This document shows, in pieces, positions 7,646 to 16,244 of a stretch of DNA of 35,330 bases (positions are counted from its first letter, which is position 1; the number at the start of each line of letters is the position of its first letter). The position numbers and the translations under genes were made by a program. Where the stretch lies: positions 1-35,330 of the forward strand of contig JANXUD010000141.1 of assembly GCA_025352045.1 (NCBI GenBank), given 5' to 3'. Source of the stretch: Gammaproteobacteria bacterium (lineage in GTDB: Bacteria; Pseudomonadota; Gammaproteobacteria; Xanthomonadales; Xanthomonadaceae). The notes under the pieces were generated by a model, which saw only the letters and a list, made by a program, of their open reading frames with translations, was not told the DNA's origin and searched no databases.

Positions 7646-8428
7646 TCAGCCCGCGCCGTGCCGCCAGTGCCAGGGTTCGTAGTCGATGCCGTGCGGATTC
7701 CCCCGCGGATAACTCATGGTGAAACCGAAGTCGCCTGCGCGGCGCTGGAGCCAGGCGAAGGCGGGGGTCGCCTCGAAGCTTTCCTCGGCCGCGCGTTCGC
7801 CCGGCGTGCCGATGTCCATCGCGTCGCCGGCATGGTGCTCGGAAAACCCGGGCGCGGCGTTGACACGCAGGATCTCGGCCACCGACTGGCCGCGCGCGAG
7901 CTTGCGGCGGAATATCCCGAGCTGGTAGTCATGGCTGCGATAACCGGAGATCGCCTCGAGCACGATTCCATCCGCGCGCGCGGCACGCTGCATGGCGCGC
8001 CAGGCGCCGGCCGCCGGGCCCAGCAACCACAATGGGCGGCGGTAGCGGTCGCGACCGGCCCAGCACAGCACGTGCGGCTCGGGAACCAGGGCCAGTCCGG
8101 CGTCGTCCGCGTAGCCCGCTTCGTCGAGCCCGAGTTCGTGCAATCGGCGGAGCAGGCCGGCCACGGGCCGCGGCGCCGCGCCGCGCTGGTCGGCGTGCTC
8201 GAGCGCGGCCAGGTCGTCCCGGTCGGCGCGCTCCAGGATGCCGCGCTGCAGCTCACGCACCGCGCCGCCGCGGCCCACCGCGACGAAGCGGCCGTCGCGT
8301 TTGCGGCGCAGCAGCCATTCGGAGGCGGACAAGGTGCGCGCGACGGCATTGCCGCGTGCACGCGCCAGCACGGCCGGGATCGCCTCGAGTCGTTCGCCGT
8401 TGATCAGTCGCCAGTCGGCCGGGTGCAT
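7646..8428 (-). CDS. M15-family D,D-carboxypeptidase-like protein
   Basis: This is a zinc peptidase of the M15B/VanY (D-alanyl-D-alanine carboxypeptidase) type, 260 aa. The catalytic domain is C-terminal. It has SGYRSHDYQLGIF (about 161-173), SEHHAGDAMD (196-205), which fits the SxHxxGxAxD zinc motif with H198 and D205 as ligands, and EPWHWRH (251-257) with E251 catalytic and H254 the third ligand. The N-terminal about 130 residues are a separate charged region. I see no signal peptide or lipobox, which is odd for a peptidoglycan enzyme. Either export is by another route or the substrate is cytoplasmic. It starts 9 bp after the stop of the PH-like gene and is the last gene of the minus-strand operon. 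Confidence 0.9.
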   Translation of the reverse strand: MHPADWRLINGERLEAIPAVLARARGNAVARTLSASEWLLRRKRDGRFVAVGRGGAVRELQRGILERADRDDLAALEHADQRGAAPRPVAGLLRRLHELGLDEAGYADDAGLALVPEPHVLCWAGRDRYRRPLWLLGPAAGAWRAMQRAARADGIVLEAISGYRSHDYQLGIFRRKLARGQSVAEILRVNAAPGFSEHHAGDAMDIGTPGERAAEESFEATPAFAWLQRRAGDFGFTMSYPRGNPHGIDYEPWHWRHGAG

Positions 8429-8437
8429 GCGTCCAGA

Positions 8438-8998
8438 TTAACCGCGGCTCCGCCAACTGTCACCGCCCGCGGCCTGTTGCAGTGCGGCCAGCAGGGCATC
8501 CGGACGCTGGGGCGACAGCAGGACCATGCCGCCGTCGCGTCGGGGCAGTACCAGTACGCGCTTCCAGTCGGTGAGCAGGACCTGGGCGCGCGCCTTGTTG
8601 CGCAGCAAGAACAGGCCGGATTTGTAACCGGGCAGGCCGCTGCCGGCGATCTTCACCACCGGCTGCAGGTCCCGCTGTTCGCCGAGATCCACGATGCGGG
8701 CACCGTCGAGGTCGAGCACGGCAATCGGGATGCGCCTCCAAGGCAACAGCCCGATCACCAGCTTGCCGGCGTCGACCTCGATCACGCGCCTGTGCATGGA
8801 CCAGGCCAGCACGGCGCCGATCATCGGGAACAGCAGCACGATTCCCACGACCTCCGCCGTGGGCAGGGACTGGTGCTTTGCTTGCGCGGACAGTGCGACG
8901 GCAGAGAGCACCAGCAGCGGCGAGACCACCGCCATGACGATCGGCAACACGCGCGCCAGCTTGCCGGGCGGAACGATCTCGAAACGCTGCGCGTTCAT
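8438..8998 (-). CDS. Membrane protein with bacterial PH-like domain
   Basis: This protein of 186 aa has two hydrophobic segments near the N terminus (about residues 15-36, LARVLPIVMAVVSPLLVLSAVALSA, and 48-66, EVVGIVLLFPMIGAVLAW). A soluble beta-rich domain follows (about 70-180) with RRVIEVDAGKLVIGLLPWRRIPIAVLD and a C-terminal helix, as in bacterial PH (bPH) proteins. No catalytic motif is visible. The ATG at 8998 overlaps the CPBP stop by 4 bp (ATGA), which selects this start over longer upstream options. The domain assignment is tentative and the function unknown. Confidence 0.8.
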   Translation of the reverse strand: MNAQRFEIVPPGKLARVLPIVMAVVSPLLVLSAVALSAQAKHQSLPTAEVVGIVLLFPMIGAVLAWSMHRRVIEVDAGKLVIGLLPWRRIPIAVLDLDGARIVDLGEQRDLQPVVKIAGSGLPGYKSGLFLLRNKARAQVLLTDWKRVLVLPRRDGGMVLLSPQRPDALLAALQQAAGGDSWRSRG

Positions 8999-9804
8999 GC
9001 CAGTCCGGGTGCGATGAGCGGGGCGAGCACATGCAGCACGAGGTCGGCGGAGAAGTGCGCGAGCATCGCCACCTCCAGCCCGCGCTTCCAGTACAGCCAG
9101 CCAAACACCACGCCGGCCATGGCATTGAGCAGCACCACGCGCGCGACAACGATGGCATCGAGCGGCCAGATCTGCGCAGCGGCGGGCAGGTGGCCCGCGC
9201 CAAACAACAGTGCGGCCCCGAGGATGGCGAACCAGTACAAGCCTGCAGCCGGCGACTTGCCGCGGAGCTTCGCCACGACCCACACCAGCAGGGTCATCAC
9301 GAACAGTCGCAACTCGACTTCCTCGACGATGCCGCCATAGAACGAGGCCAGGAAACCATGCCAGGCGCTCGCGCTGGCCGGGCCGGCGGCATGGGCGTGC
9401 AGGGGCGCGGGCAGGTGCGGATCGATCAGCATGCTGGCGGCGATCACCAGCGCACCTGCGCCGAGGCCCGACAGGACCGCCAGCGCCCAGGGGAACGCGG
9501 GCAGGGGCTTGCGCGCAAGCAGTGCACGCAACCATGGAAGGTCCAGGCCCGCGCGCGGCGCCATGCGCAGCCCCAGCAGCGCCAGCACGCCGACCAGCAC
9601 CAGTGCCTGCGCCGACTGCGCCAGCACCAACACCGCCATCGGGACGTGCACCCGCGCGAACATCGCCGGCATGGCCTCCAGCATGTAGGGAAGCAGCGCC
9701 GCCGTGGCGAGCGCGCCGGCAATGGCGAGCACCGAGGCCAGTGCGCAGTCCGGGCCCCAGGGCGCGCGCGGCAGGGCCGGCGAGCCGGCGGTGGTGGTAT
9801 TCAT
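8995..9804 (-). CDS. CPBP-family intramembrane metalloprotease (ABI)
   Basis: This 269-aa polytopic membrane protein carries the CPBP/Rce1-like motifs. These are EEVELR (E161, E162, R166) in GGIVEEVELRLFVMT, FGAGH (H205) and HFSADLVLH (H250) in the last part. The Glu and His residues are the expected metal and catalytic positions. About seven hydrophobic segments are visible. CPBP proteins process prenylated peptides or act in bacteriocin self-immunity and membrane-protein regulation; the substrate here is unknown. Its start overlaps the stop of the RHH gene (ATGA) and its stop overlaps the PH-like gene, so it is tightly coupled on both sides. Confidence 0.92.
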   Translation of the reverse strand: MNTTTAGSPALPRAPWGPDCALASVLAIAGALATAALLPYMLEAMPAMFARVHVPMAVLVLAQSAQALVLVGVLALLGLRMAPRAGLDLPWLRALLARKPLPAFPWALAVLSGLGAGALVIAASMLIDPHLPAPLHAHAAGPASASAWHGFLASFYGGIVEEVELRLFVMTLLVWVVAKLRGKSPAAGLYWFAILGAALLFGAGHLPAAAQIWPLDAIVVARVVLLNAMAGVVFGWLYWKRGLEVAMLAHFSADLVLHVLAPLIAPGLA

Positions 9805-9998
9805 GTCAAATCCTCGTCGTCGATGTGCTGGGCAGGGGCGGGCGGCGACGGCTTGATCCGCCCGTGCTTGCGCAGCGATTCGCGCAGCACGTATTCGATC
9901 TGCGCATTGAGGGAACGCAGCTCGTCGTCCGCCCAGTGCTGGATCGCGTCCAGCACCTCGGCGTTGATCCGCAGCGGATAGGCCTTCTTGGCCGTCAT
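9801..9998 (-). CDS. Arc-like ribbon-helix-helix regulator
   Basis: This small DNA-binding protein of 65 aa has an Arc/MetJ-type fold. An N-terminal strand YPLRIN (7-12) would insert in the major groove as a dimeric ribbon. The helices EVLDAIQHWADDELRSLNAQIEYVLRESLRKHG follow, very like phage P22 Arc in spacing. The last about 17 residues are Pro/Ala-rich then acidic (HIDDEDL). It is encoded 31 bp after the SPFH gene and overlaps the CPBP start. Such genes commonly accompany SPFH genes in related bacteria, as I recall. It is the obvious candidate to bind the repeated TGATATC sites in the operon promoter (10923-10940). Confidence 0.92.
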   Translation of the reverse strand: MTAKKAYPLRINAEVLDAIQHWADDELRSLNAQIEYVLRESLRKHGRIKPSPPAPAQHIDDEDLT

Positions 9999-10029
9999 GT
10001 CGTCGCGCCTGGCCGGGCCGCGCGCCGGC

Positions 10030-10893
10030 TCAGTAGATCGAGCCGGCGTTGACGATCGGCTGGGTGCCGCGTTCGCCGCACAGCACCACCAGCAGGTTGC
10101 TGACCATGGCTGCGCGACGCTCGGGATCGAGGTCGACGACGTTGCGCTTGGACAGCTCGTTGAGCGCCATCTCGACCATGCTCACCGCGCCTTCGACGAT
10201 GCGCGTGCGCGCGGCGATGATCGCGCCGGCCTGCTGGCGCTGCAGCATGGCCTGGGCGATTTCCTGCGCATAGGCGAGGTGGCTGATGCGCGCCTCCAGG
10301 ATGTTCACGCCGGCCAGGGCCAGGCGTTCCTGGATTTCCTCGGTGAGGTGCTTGGAGATCTCCGCGGTGCTGCCGCGCAGGGAGATGACGTGGTCCTCGT
10401 GCGTGTCGTAGGGATAGCTGGTGGCCATGGCGCGCACCGCCGACTCGGTCTGGATGTGCACGAAGCTCTCGTAGTCGTCCACGTTGTAGACCGCTTCGGC
10501 GGAATCGACCACCTGCCAGACCACGACGGAGGCGATCTCGATCGGGTTGCCGTCGAGGTCGTTGACCTTCAGCTTGCTGCTCTCGAAGTTGCGCGTGCGC
10601 TGGGAGATCTTGCGCGCCGCGTAGAACGGGTTGTTCCAGCGCAAGCCCTGGTCCTTGGCCGTGCCCACGTACTTGCCGAACAGGCTCAGCACGGCGGCCT
10701 GGTTGGGCTCGACCATGTAGAAACCGCAGAGCATCACCACGGCGATGACCGCGACCAGCACGGAGACGATGACGCTGGCGGGGTTGCCGCTGGCGATGCC
10801 GCTCACGGCGGAGTAGAGCGCAGTGGGAATGGCGATTAGCAGGACGAGCAGGGTCGGGATGCCGGGCATTGAACGGGCGGGTGCTTCTTTCAT
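10030..10893 (-). CDS. SPFH/Band 7 domain membrane protein
   Basis: This is a stomatin/prohibitin-type membrane scaffold protein of 287 aa. Two N-terminal hydrophobic segments (about 10-30 and 40-58) are followed by the SPFH domain, beginning [21 protein letters not shown] with GLRWNNPFY. It continues through the VVWQVVD strand and the [24 protein letters not shown] helix-strand, and ends in an Ala/Gln-rich helix ([17 protein letters not shown]). The final NAGSIY tail is common in a SPFH subgroup. It is the first gene of the minus-strand operon. The ATG at 10893 has a strong ribosome-binding site (GAGGAG on the minus strand, 10902-10907, 8 nt spacing) and a good promoter upstream. Confidence 0.94.
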   Translation of the reverse strand: MKEAPARSMPGIPTLLVLLIAIPTALYSAVSGIASGNPASVIVSVLVAVIAVVMLCGFYMVEPNQAAVLSLFGKYVGTAKDQGLRWNNPFYAARKISQRTRNFESSKLKVNDLDGNPIEIASVVVWQVVDSAEAVYNVDDYESFVHIQTESAVRAMATSYPYDTHEDHVISLRGSTAEISKHLTEEIQERLALAGVNILEARISHLAYAQEIAQAMLQRQQAGAIIAARTRIVEGAVSMVEMALNELSKRNVVDLDPERRAAMVSNLLVVLCGERGTQPIVNAGSIY

Positions 10894-10920
10894 GGCGGGT
10901 GCTCCTCAGCGGTTTGGCAG

Positions 10921-10948
10921 ACGATATCACTTTGATATCAGTTGTCAA
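10921..10948 (-). promoter_or_regulatory. Sigma-70-type promoter with embedded TGATATC operator
   Basis: On the minus strand, TTGACA (10948-10943) is a perfect -35 and TATCGT (10926-10921) an extended -10 (preceded by TGA), with a 16-bp spacer. The expected start point is near 10914, giving a leader of about 20 nt with GAGGAG. Within the spacer and -10 lie two GATATCA copies on the plus strand (10923-10929 and 10934-10940), offset by exactly 11 bp, one helical turn. Arc-type RHH tetramers bind half-sites spaced in this way. The RHH protein of this operon would repress by blocking polymerase; this is an inference. Confidence 0.7.
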
Positions 10949-11013
10949 TACTGCCGCTGGGCGAGCTTCGCCGGCCGGGCCCTCAATCCGTGTTTGGTAT
11001 TCCGATCAATGGC

Positions 11014-11913
11014 TTACCTGATGACCCGGAAACGGACCAGGGGCGAGGGTCGCTGCTCGCTGCCGATCAGCAGGCTCTTCCCGTCGAGCGAAAAGGCGAT
11101 CCCTTCCGCCTGGGGCAGCCAGGGCAGGGGCAGTTCGTCCGGGACCGCCTTGTCCAGGGCCTGGGCCCAGGACTGGCCCGGTGCGCGGACGTACAGATGG
11201 ATGGAGTGGTAATTCAGCACCGCCAGCACGCGGCCATTCGGACTGAGGTCGGCGCCGCTGACCTGGGAGCGATAGCGCCCGTAGACCGGGTTCTGCTTGA
11301 GGTCGTCGGTGCTCGGCTGGGCGATGCCGGGCAGCAGGGCCACGGGCGTCGCGACCAGCAGGCCCGCGCCGGCGGCTGGACGCAACGGCAGTGAAAACAC
11401 TTCCGGCGGCACCCGCTTCTTCGAGATCAGCAACACCTGCCCACCGGCGACATCCACCGCCGTCGCCTCGCAGTCACGCGCGCCATCGGGCCAACGGAAT
11501 TCGATCGACCAGGCCGGCGAGACGCTGGCGCCGTCGCGCAGGTCGGCCGGCTCCTCGATGAAATGCAGCCACAGGGTCTTGCGGATGCCGCCGTTGTCGC
11601 CGGTGTCGGCGAGCATGAGGTAGTGCTTGCCGTCCAGGTCGAAGCTGTCGAGGTCTTCCCAGTCGGTGTTGTGCGCGCCAAGCACGCGCAGGGTGGCCAG
11701 GCGGGTGCCGTCGGGGCGTATCGCAAGAATCTTGTCGCCGTTGCCGCTGTCGTTCTCGGCCCAGTACACGCCCGGGTGCACCCGCGACGGGGCCAGGCCG
11801 CTGACTTCGGACAATTCGGGGTCGGTGAACACGCCGGCGTACTCGGCCTTGGACCAGCGGCTGGCGGAGGCATCGCCCGCCAGCAGGGCGAGCACGACAA
11901 GCAGGATGGGCAT
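11014..11913 (-). CDS. Secreted beta-propeller-like protein
   Basis: This exported protein of about 299 aa has an N-terminal signal peptide ([17 protein letters not shown], cleavage likely after ASA). The rest is rich in short strands with propeller-like repeats: [57 protein letters not shown] and [20 protein letters not shown]. It resembles esterase-like phytase or SMP-30-type lactonase propeller folds. No catalytic set can be assigned. I chose ATG 11913 because it opens a clean signal peptide; the frame continues to a TTG at 11949. It is divergent from purT, with the two starts about 106 bp apart. Confidence 0.82.
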   Translation of the reverse strand: MPILLVVLALLAGDASASRWSKAEYAGVFTDPELSEVSGLAPSRVHPGVYWAENDSGNGDKILAIRPDGTRLATLRVLGAHNTDWEDLDSFDLDGKHYLMLADTGDNGGIRKTLWLHFIEEPADLRDGASVSPAWSIEFRWPDGARDCEATAVDVAGGQVLLISKKRVPPEVFSLPLRPAAGAGLLVATPVALLPGIAQPSTDDLKQNPVYGRYRSQVSGADLSPNGRVLAVLNYHSIHLYVRAPGQSWAQALDKAVPDELPLPWLPQAEGIAFSLDGKSLLIGSEQRPSPLVRFRVIR

Positions 11914-11984
11914 GAATCGGGGGACGACGTGGGCGGGGGCTGTCCACAATGACAGAAACGCGCGCCTGCATGAACCCGTCCCGC

Positions 11985-11990
11985 TACACT
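11985..11990 (+). promoter_or_regulatory. Candidate -10 box for purT (TACACT)
   Basis: TACACT in the context CCGCTACACT lies 29 bp before the purT ATG. A start point near 11997 would give a leader of about 20 nt containing a T5 run and CCCCGTGGGG. No clear -35 is visible. The motif matches the other CGCTAnAnT boxes in the window. Confidence 0.5.
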
Positions 11991-12019
11991 ATCGACTGTT
12001 TTTCCCCGTGGGGTCCCGC

Positions 12020-13252
12020 ATGGTTTCGACCAGCCAGGGTCCGGATGCGTCGGTCCGGATCGGCACGCCGCTCGCCCCGGGCGCGACTCGCGTCCTGCTG
12101 CTTGGCGCGGGCGAGCTGGGCAAGGAAGTGGCGATCGAGTTGCAGCGCCTCGGCGTCGAGGTGATCGCCGCCGACCGCTACGACGATGCGCCCGCGATGC
12201 AGGTGGCACATCGATGCCATACGCTGAATATGCTCGACCCGGCCGCACTGCGCGACCTGATCGCCAGCGAAAAACCCGACCTGGTGGTGCCCGAGATCGA
12301 GGCCATCCACACCCAGACCCTGGTCGAGCTGGAGCGCGACCGTGGCTTGCGCGTGATCCCGACCGCCCGCGCCGCGCGGCTGACGATGGATCGCGAGGGC
12401 ATCCGTCGGCTGGCTGCCGAGACCCTCGGCGTGCCGACGTCGCCCTATCGCTTCGTCGACACCCTGGACGAATACCGCGCCGCGGTCGCTGCGATCGGCC
12501 TGCCCTGCGTGGTGAAGCCGGTCATGTCCTCGTCCGGCAAGGGCCAGAGCACGGTGCGCTCCGCGGCAGGCGTGGACGCCGCCTGGGAGTTCGCGCAGAG
12601 CGGCGGCCGGGCCGGCGCGGGCCGGGCCATCGTCGAAGGCTTCGTTGATTTCGACTACGAAATCACTATGCTGACCGTGCGTCATCGCGATGGCACCGAG
12701 TTCTGCGATCCGGTCGGCCACCTGCAGGTGGACGGCGACTACCGCGAGAGCTGGATGCCGCAGCCCATGTCGCCGAAGGCGCTGCAGCGCTCCCAACAGA
12801 TCGCAAGCCAGGTCACGGAAAGCCTGGGCGGCTGGGGCGTGTTCGGGGTCGAGCTTTTCGTCAAGGGCGACGACGTCTGGTTCTCCGAAGTCTCCCCGCG
12901 TCCCCACGACACCGGCCTGGTGACCCTCGTCGCGCAGGACCTGAGCGAATTCGCCCTGCATGCGCGCGCGATCCTGGGCCTGCCGATCCCGGTGATCCGC
13001 TCCTTCGGGCCGTCGGCCTCCTGCGCGCTGCTGGCGCACGGGCGCGGCGTGCCGGTGTTCAGCGGCGTGGACGCGGCATTGCGCGAGCCGGACACGGCCT
13101 TGCGCCTGTTCGGCAAGCCCTGGGTCGAGGGCCACCGGCGCGTTGGCGTGACCCTGGCCCGCGCCGACAGCGTGGACGCGGCACGTGCGAAGGCACGCGC
13201 GTCGGCGGCGGCACTGACGATCGAATTGCAGCCTGGAGAAGACGGTGTCTGA
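12020..13252 (+). CDS. purT: Formate-dependent GAR transformylase PurT
   Basis: PurT makes formyl-GAR from glycinamide ribonucleotide, formate and ATP in purine synthesis, without needing formyl-tetrahydrofolate. The protein is 410 aa, a little longer than E. coli PurT. The ATP-grasp layout is clear. An N-terminal Rossmann-like part has [22 protein letters not shown] and [30 protein letters not shown] follows. The ATP lid has [14 protein letters not shown] and the metal-binding region is [17 protein letters not shown]. The ATG at 12020 follows TGGGG (12009-12013) and a -10-like TACACT. The next gene overlaps its end by 8 bp. Confidence 0.97.
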   Translation: MVSTSQGPDASVRIGTPLAPGATRVLLLGAGELGKEVAIELQRLGVEVIAADRYDDAPAMQVAHRCHTLNMLDPAALRDLIASEKPDLVVPEIEAIHTQTLVELERDRGLRVIPTARAARLTMDREGIRRLAAETLGVPTSPYRFVDTLDEYRAAVAAIGLPCVVKPVMSSSGKGQSTVRSAAGVDAAWEFAQSGGRAGAGRAIVEGFVDFDYEITMLTVRHRDGTEFCDPVGHLQVDGDYRESWMPQPMSPKALQRSQQIASQVTESLGGWGVFGVELFVKGDDVWFSEVSPRPHDTGLVTLVAQDLSEFALHARAILGLPIPVIRSFGPSASCALLAHGRGVPVFSGVDAALREPDTALRLFGKPWVEGHRRVGVTLARADSVDAARAKARASAAALTIELQPGEDGV

Positions 13253-13514
13253 GCAACGCATCTACGCGGTCTATTTCCACATCGCCTCGCTGGACGTGCT
13301 CGGCGATGCCATCAAGCCGTATCTCACCGAGGCGCCCGAGGGAAAGCACCTGCGCTGCAAGGAGATCGACAGCGCGGGCGGGTTCTTCCAGGCCGCCCTG
13401 GCCGGCTCGGGTCCGGATGGCAAGCCGCTGGAAGTGGACCTGCTGGTGCCGTCCAGCATGATCCGCCTGGTGGTGTCGGCGAGCGCCAGCGAGATCGAGT
13501 TCGGTTTCAGCTAG
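13245..13514 (+). CDS. Small conserved-looking protein of unknown function
   Basis: This protein of 89 aa starts at GTG 13245, with GGAGA at 13235-13239 as ribosome-binding site, and overlaps the purT end by 8 bp. It is soluble, with alternating short strands and one helix ([30 protein letters not shown]) and a hydrophobic C-terminal strand pair ([26 protein letters not shown]). There is no signal peptide, metal motif or membrane segment. I do not recognise a family. Its position, coupled to purT and 3 bp before rluF, suggests a cytoplasmic housekeeping role at most. Confidence 0.8.
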   Translation: MSEQRIYAVYFHIASLDVLGDAIKPYLTEAPEGKHLRCKEIDSAGGFFQAALAGSGPDGKPLEVDLLVPSSMIRLVVSASASEIEFGFS

Positions 13515-13517
13515 CGC

Positions 13518-14213
13518 TTGCGCCTGAACAAGTACATCAGCGAGTCGGGCGCCTGCTCGCGCCGCGAGGCCGACCAGTGGATCGCCGACGGTCGCGTCCG
13601 CATCAACGGCGCGCCCGCGGAGCTCGGGACGCGGGTCGAGGCAGGCGATGTCGTGACCGTGGATGGCGAACCGGTCGCCGCCCGGCCCGGCCATGTCTAC
13701 CTGGCCCTGAACAAGCCGGTCGGCATCACCTGCACCACCGAGCGCCACGTCACCGGCAACATCGTCGACTTCATCCACCATCCGCGCCGGATCTTCCCGA
13801 TCGGCCGGCTGGACAAGGACTCCGAAGGGCTGATCCTGCTGACCAGCAATGGCGACATCGTCAACGAGATCCTGCGTGCCGAGAATGGGCACGAGAAGGA
13901 ATACGTCGTCACCGTGGACGCACCGGTCACCGACGATTTCCTGCGCGGCATGGCCGGGGGCGTGGACATCCTCGAGACGCGGACGCTGCCGGCCACGGTG
14001 CGGCGCATCGGCCGGGACGTGTTCGGCATCACCCTCACGCAAGGGTTGAACCGGCAGATCCGGCGGATGTGCGCGGTGTTCGGTTACGGCGTGCGTCGCC
14101 TGCAACGGGTGCGGGTGGTGAACATCCGGCTCGACGGCATCCAGCGCGGCCAGTGGCGCGAGCTCACGCCGGCCGAACTGCGCGGCCTGCTGCCCGCGCG
14201 CACCGACTGGTAG
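13518..14213 (+). CDS. rluF: 23S rRNA pseudouridine synthase RluF
   Basis: This is an RsuA/RluB-family pseudouridine synthase of 231 aa that modifies 23S rRNA. RluF acts on U2604 in E. coli. An N-terminal S4 RNA-binding domain (1-55) begins [18 protein letters not shown], and the catalytic domain has [17 protein letters not shown] with the catalytic Asp at D99. [21 protein letters not shown] and [18 protein letters not shown] follow. The NIVDFIHH and HEKEY details match RluF better than RluB or RsuA. The start must be TTG 13518, since an in-frame stop lies 6 bp earlier and the S4 domain begins at once. It is convergent with the lipoprotein gene. Confidence 0.93.
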   Translation: MRLNKYISESGACSRREADQWIADGRVRINGAPAELGTRVEAGDVVTVDGEPVAARPGHVYLALNKPVGITCTTERHVTGNIVDFIHHPRRIFPIGRLDKDSEGLILLTSNGDIVNEILRAENGHEKEYVVTVDAPVTDDFLRGMAGGVDILETRTLPATVRRIGRDVFGITLTQGLNRQIRRMCAVFGYGVRRLQRVRVVNIRLDGIQRGQWRELTPAELRGLLPARTDW

Positions 14214-14227
14214 TTGTGCTCCACGGC

Positions 14228-15499
14228 CTATTGCAGGTCGAGCCAGACCAGGTGGTGGTCGCTGGCGCCGATCCAGTCGGCGCCGGGCTGGCCGGGCGCC
14301 GGCCAGAACACGGCGCTGGCCACCACGCGCAGGTCGCGCGATGGCAGCACGTAGTCCAGGCGCAGGTCGCCGACCTTGGGGCCGAAGTCACCCGTGTCCT
14401 CGGCAGGGTCGCCCTTCTGGCCGAGGTTGCCGGCGCCGACCCGCCTGGCGTTTTCGACCGCGCCTTCACTGCGCGGCGCCGGATAGTGCAGCACCCGCGG
14501 GTGCTCGAGCAGTTGCGCGATCGGATTGCCGGTGCTGTCGCCGTCCACCGGATCGGCATTGTGGTCGCCGGCGATGACGAAGCGCGCACCGGCCGGCAGG
14601 CCGCCGCAGCGCCCGGTGTCATCGCACAGCCAGTCCGACTGCGGATGCGACAGGTACTCGGCCCAGAGCCGGATCTCGTCGTGGTTGCGCACGCCGTTGC
14701 GGTCCTCGGGGCCATCGAACACCGGCGGCGTCGGGTGGTCGACCAGGAAATGGAGTTCACCCAGCGGCGTACGCACGGGCAGGTCCCAGTGCGACTTGGA
14801 CGACAGCCGCAGCTGCGACCACACCGCCGGCGGATACCAGTCGGTGCCGGACTTGGGGTCCACCGGTGAATGCGCGCCGGGCATCGCGCTCCAGCGCAGG
14901 TGCTGGAAGGTGCGCACGCCGGCCAGGTCGATCGGGTAGCGCGACAGCACCAGCATGCCGTACTGGCCGGGATGCTGGCCGAAGCCCCAGGCATCGTTGC
15001 CGCCGCCGATCGTGCCGTTGCGGTCGAGGTCCAGGCCGCTGGGCACGCCGGTGTTGACCGGCGCGAGGTAGCGGTAGGGATAGTGGATCGGCGCTTCACC
15101 GAACTGGCTTTTGCCAAGGTAGTCGCGTTCGAATTGGTCGGCCGCGCGGCCGCCAGCGTCGTAGTCGAACTCGTTGAGCAGCAGCAGGTCGGGATGGTTG
15201 CGCTGGATCACCGCGGCAATCTTCCGCGCGGCGTCGTCACCCTTCGCCAGGCGGGCGATGAGGCCGCCTTCGGCGTCATCGTTGAGCGAGGTGTTGTAGG
15301 TCGCCACGCGCAGCGTCGTGGCGGCTGGCTCCGCGACGGGCGGCATCGCAGCGGACGGCATCGCAGCGGGCGGCGTCGCAGTGGACGCGGCGGAGTCCGC
15401 GAGATCACGCGACGGCGCGCCTGCACAGGCGGTCAGCAGCATCGGGAGCGTGGCCAGCAGCAGCCGACGGGGAGCGGTGGCGCGAGGGGGCATGGTCAT
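14228..15499 (-). CDS. Endonuclease/exonuclease/phosphatase-family lipoprotein
   Basis: This is a predicted lipoprotein of about 423 aa with a nuclease/phosphatase (EEP, DNase I-like) fold. The signal peptide ends in LTAC with Cys at residue 25, so the protein is membrane-anchored outside the cytoplasm. A low-complexity Ala/Met/Pro linker comes next. The EEP domain runs from TTLRVATYNTSLN, with LLLLNEFDYD (metal-binding Glu), VIAGDHNADP (catalytic DxN) and a final GASDHHLVWLDL (SDH). The substrate could be DNA, phospholipid head groups or sugar phosphates; the sequence does not decide. ATG 15499 is chosen because it gives a clean lipoprotein signal; ATG 15493 is equally possible. It starts 23 bp after bpt. 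Confidence 0.92.
   Translation of the reverse strand: MTMPPRATAPRRLLLATLPMLLTACAGAPSRDLADSAASTATPPAAMPSAAMPPVAEPAATTLRVATYNTSLNDDAEGGLIARLAKGDDAARKIAAVIQRNHPDLLLLNEFDYDAGGRAADQFERDYLGKSQFGEAPIHYPYRYLAPVNTGVPSGLDLDRNGTIGGGNDAWGFGQHPGQYGMLVLSRYPIDLAGVRTFQHLRWSAMPGAHSPVDPKSGTDWYPPAVWSQLRLSSKSHWDLPVRTPLGELHFLVDHPTPPVFDGPEDRNGVRNHDEIRLWAEYLSHPQSDWLCDDTGRCGGLPAGARFVIAGDHNADPVDGDSTGNPIAQLLEHPRVLHYPAPRSEGAVENARRVGAGNLGQKGDPAEDTGDFGPKVGDLRLDYVLPSRDLRVVASAVFWPAPGQPGADWIGASDHHLVWLDLQ
15342..15386. repeat. Three tandem 15-bp units in the lipoprotein linker
   Basis: Units are at 15342-15356 (GGCATCGCAGCGGAC), 15357-15371 and 15372-15386, differing at a few positions. They encode the Ala/Met/Pro-rich linker between the lipobox and the catalytic domain. 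The 15-bp unit keeps the frame, so linker length could vary between strains without breaking the gene. Confidence 0.8.
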
Positions 15500-15522
15500 G
15501 CCGCGATTGTGCCCGACCCCGC

Positions 15523-16233
15523 TCAGTCCGCGAAGGCCCGCCATTCACGCCCGACCAGTCGTTCGAGCGGCCGGAAGCTGCGCTTGTAGTCCATCTTCGG
15601 ATGCCCCTCGAGCCAGAAGCCGAGGTAGAGGTGCTCGCGGCCATCGCGCCGCGCCTGCGCGAGCTGCGACAGGATCGCGAAACTGCCCAGCCCGCGCGCC
15701 GACTCGTCGGGATCGTAGAAGGTATAGACCGCCGACAGCGCCTCCGGCAGCACGTCGGTCACCGCAACCGACAGCAGGCGGCCGTCGAGCCGCGCCTCCA
15801 GGAACATCGTCGGGCTCCAGGGGCAGGACAGGAAGGCGTCGAAATCCGCGGGGCTGGGATCGTCCATGCCGCCGCCGGCATGCCGGCTGCCGACGTAGCG
15901 CCGGTACAGCGCGAAGCGCTCGTCGCTGCGTTCAGCCTGCACCCAGCGCAATTCCAGGTCGGCGTTGCGGCGCGCGCAGCGCCGCTGCGCGCGACTGGCG
16001 TGGAAGCCCGCCACCGGGATGCGCACCGGCAGGCAGGCCTGGCAGGCCGCGCAGTGCGGGCGATAGACATGGCCGCCGGAGCGGCGAAAGCCCATCGCCA
16101 GCGACGGACCATACAGCGAGGCCAGGGACGGGTCGGTCGGGTCGAGCACCAGGTCGCGCGCCAGGCGGTCCGGCCAGTAGCCGCAGGCGTGCTCCACCGT
16201 CTGGTAAACCCGGATATTGGCCTGGTTGCCCAC
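15523..16233 (-). CDS. bpt: Aspartate/glutamate leucyltransferase Bpt
   Basis: This aminoacyl-tRNA-protein transferase of 236 aa attaches leucine from Leu-tRNA to N-terminal Asp or Glu and so marks proteins for ClpAP through the N-end rule pathway. The N-terminal domain has the Cys motif [17 protein letters not shown] (about 58-74). The C-terminal GNAT-like domain has [23 protein letters not shown] and [20 protein letters not shown]. Length is normal. The start is GTG 16233, 11 bp after the psd stop. It sits in a minus-strand run with SCO1-like, psd and the lipoprotein gene. Confidence 0.95.
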   Translation of the reverse strand: MGNQANIRVYQTVEHACGYWPDRLARDLVLDPTDPSLASLYGPSLAMGFRRSGGHVYRPHCAACQACLPVRIPVAGFHASRAQRRCARRNADLELRWVQAERSDERFALYRRYVGSRHAGGGMDDPSPADFDAFLSCPWSPTMFLEARLDGRLLSVAVTDVLPEALSAVYTFYDPDESARGLGSFAILSQLAQARRDGREHLYLGFWLEGHPKMDYKRSFRPLERLVGREWRAFAD

Positions 16234-16244
16234 GGCGTCGCGGC

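Noticed and set aside
7607-9340. Plus-strand open frame of over 550 codons opposite the M15, PH-like and CPBP genes
   Set aside because: The minus-strand genes have intact active-site motifs and coupled starts; the plus-strand translation is Arg/Gln/His-rich without domains.
9801-9998. Antitoxin of a toxin-antitoxin pair
   Set aside because: The RHH protein is followed by a CPBP protease and preceded by a SPFH gene; no toxin-like small gene overlaps it.
11984-13261. Long minus-strand open frame opposite purT
   Set aside because: Antisense to a complete PurT with all ATP-grasp motifs; no independent support.
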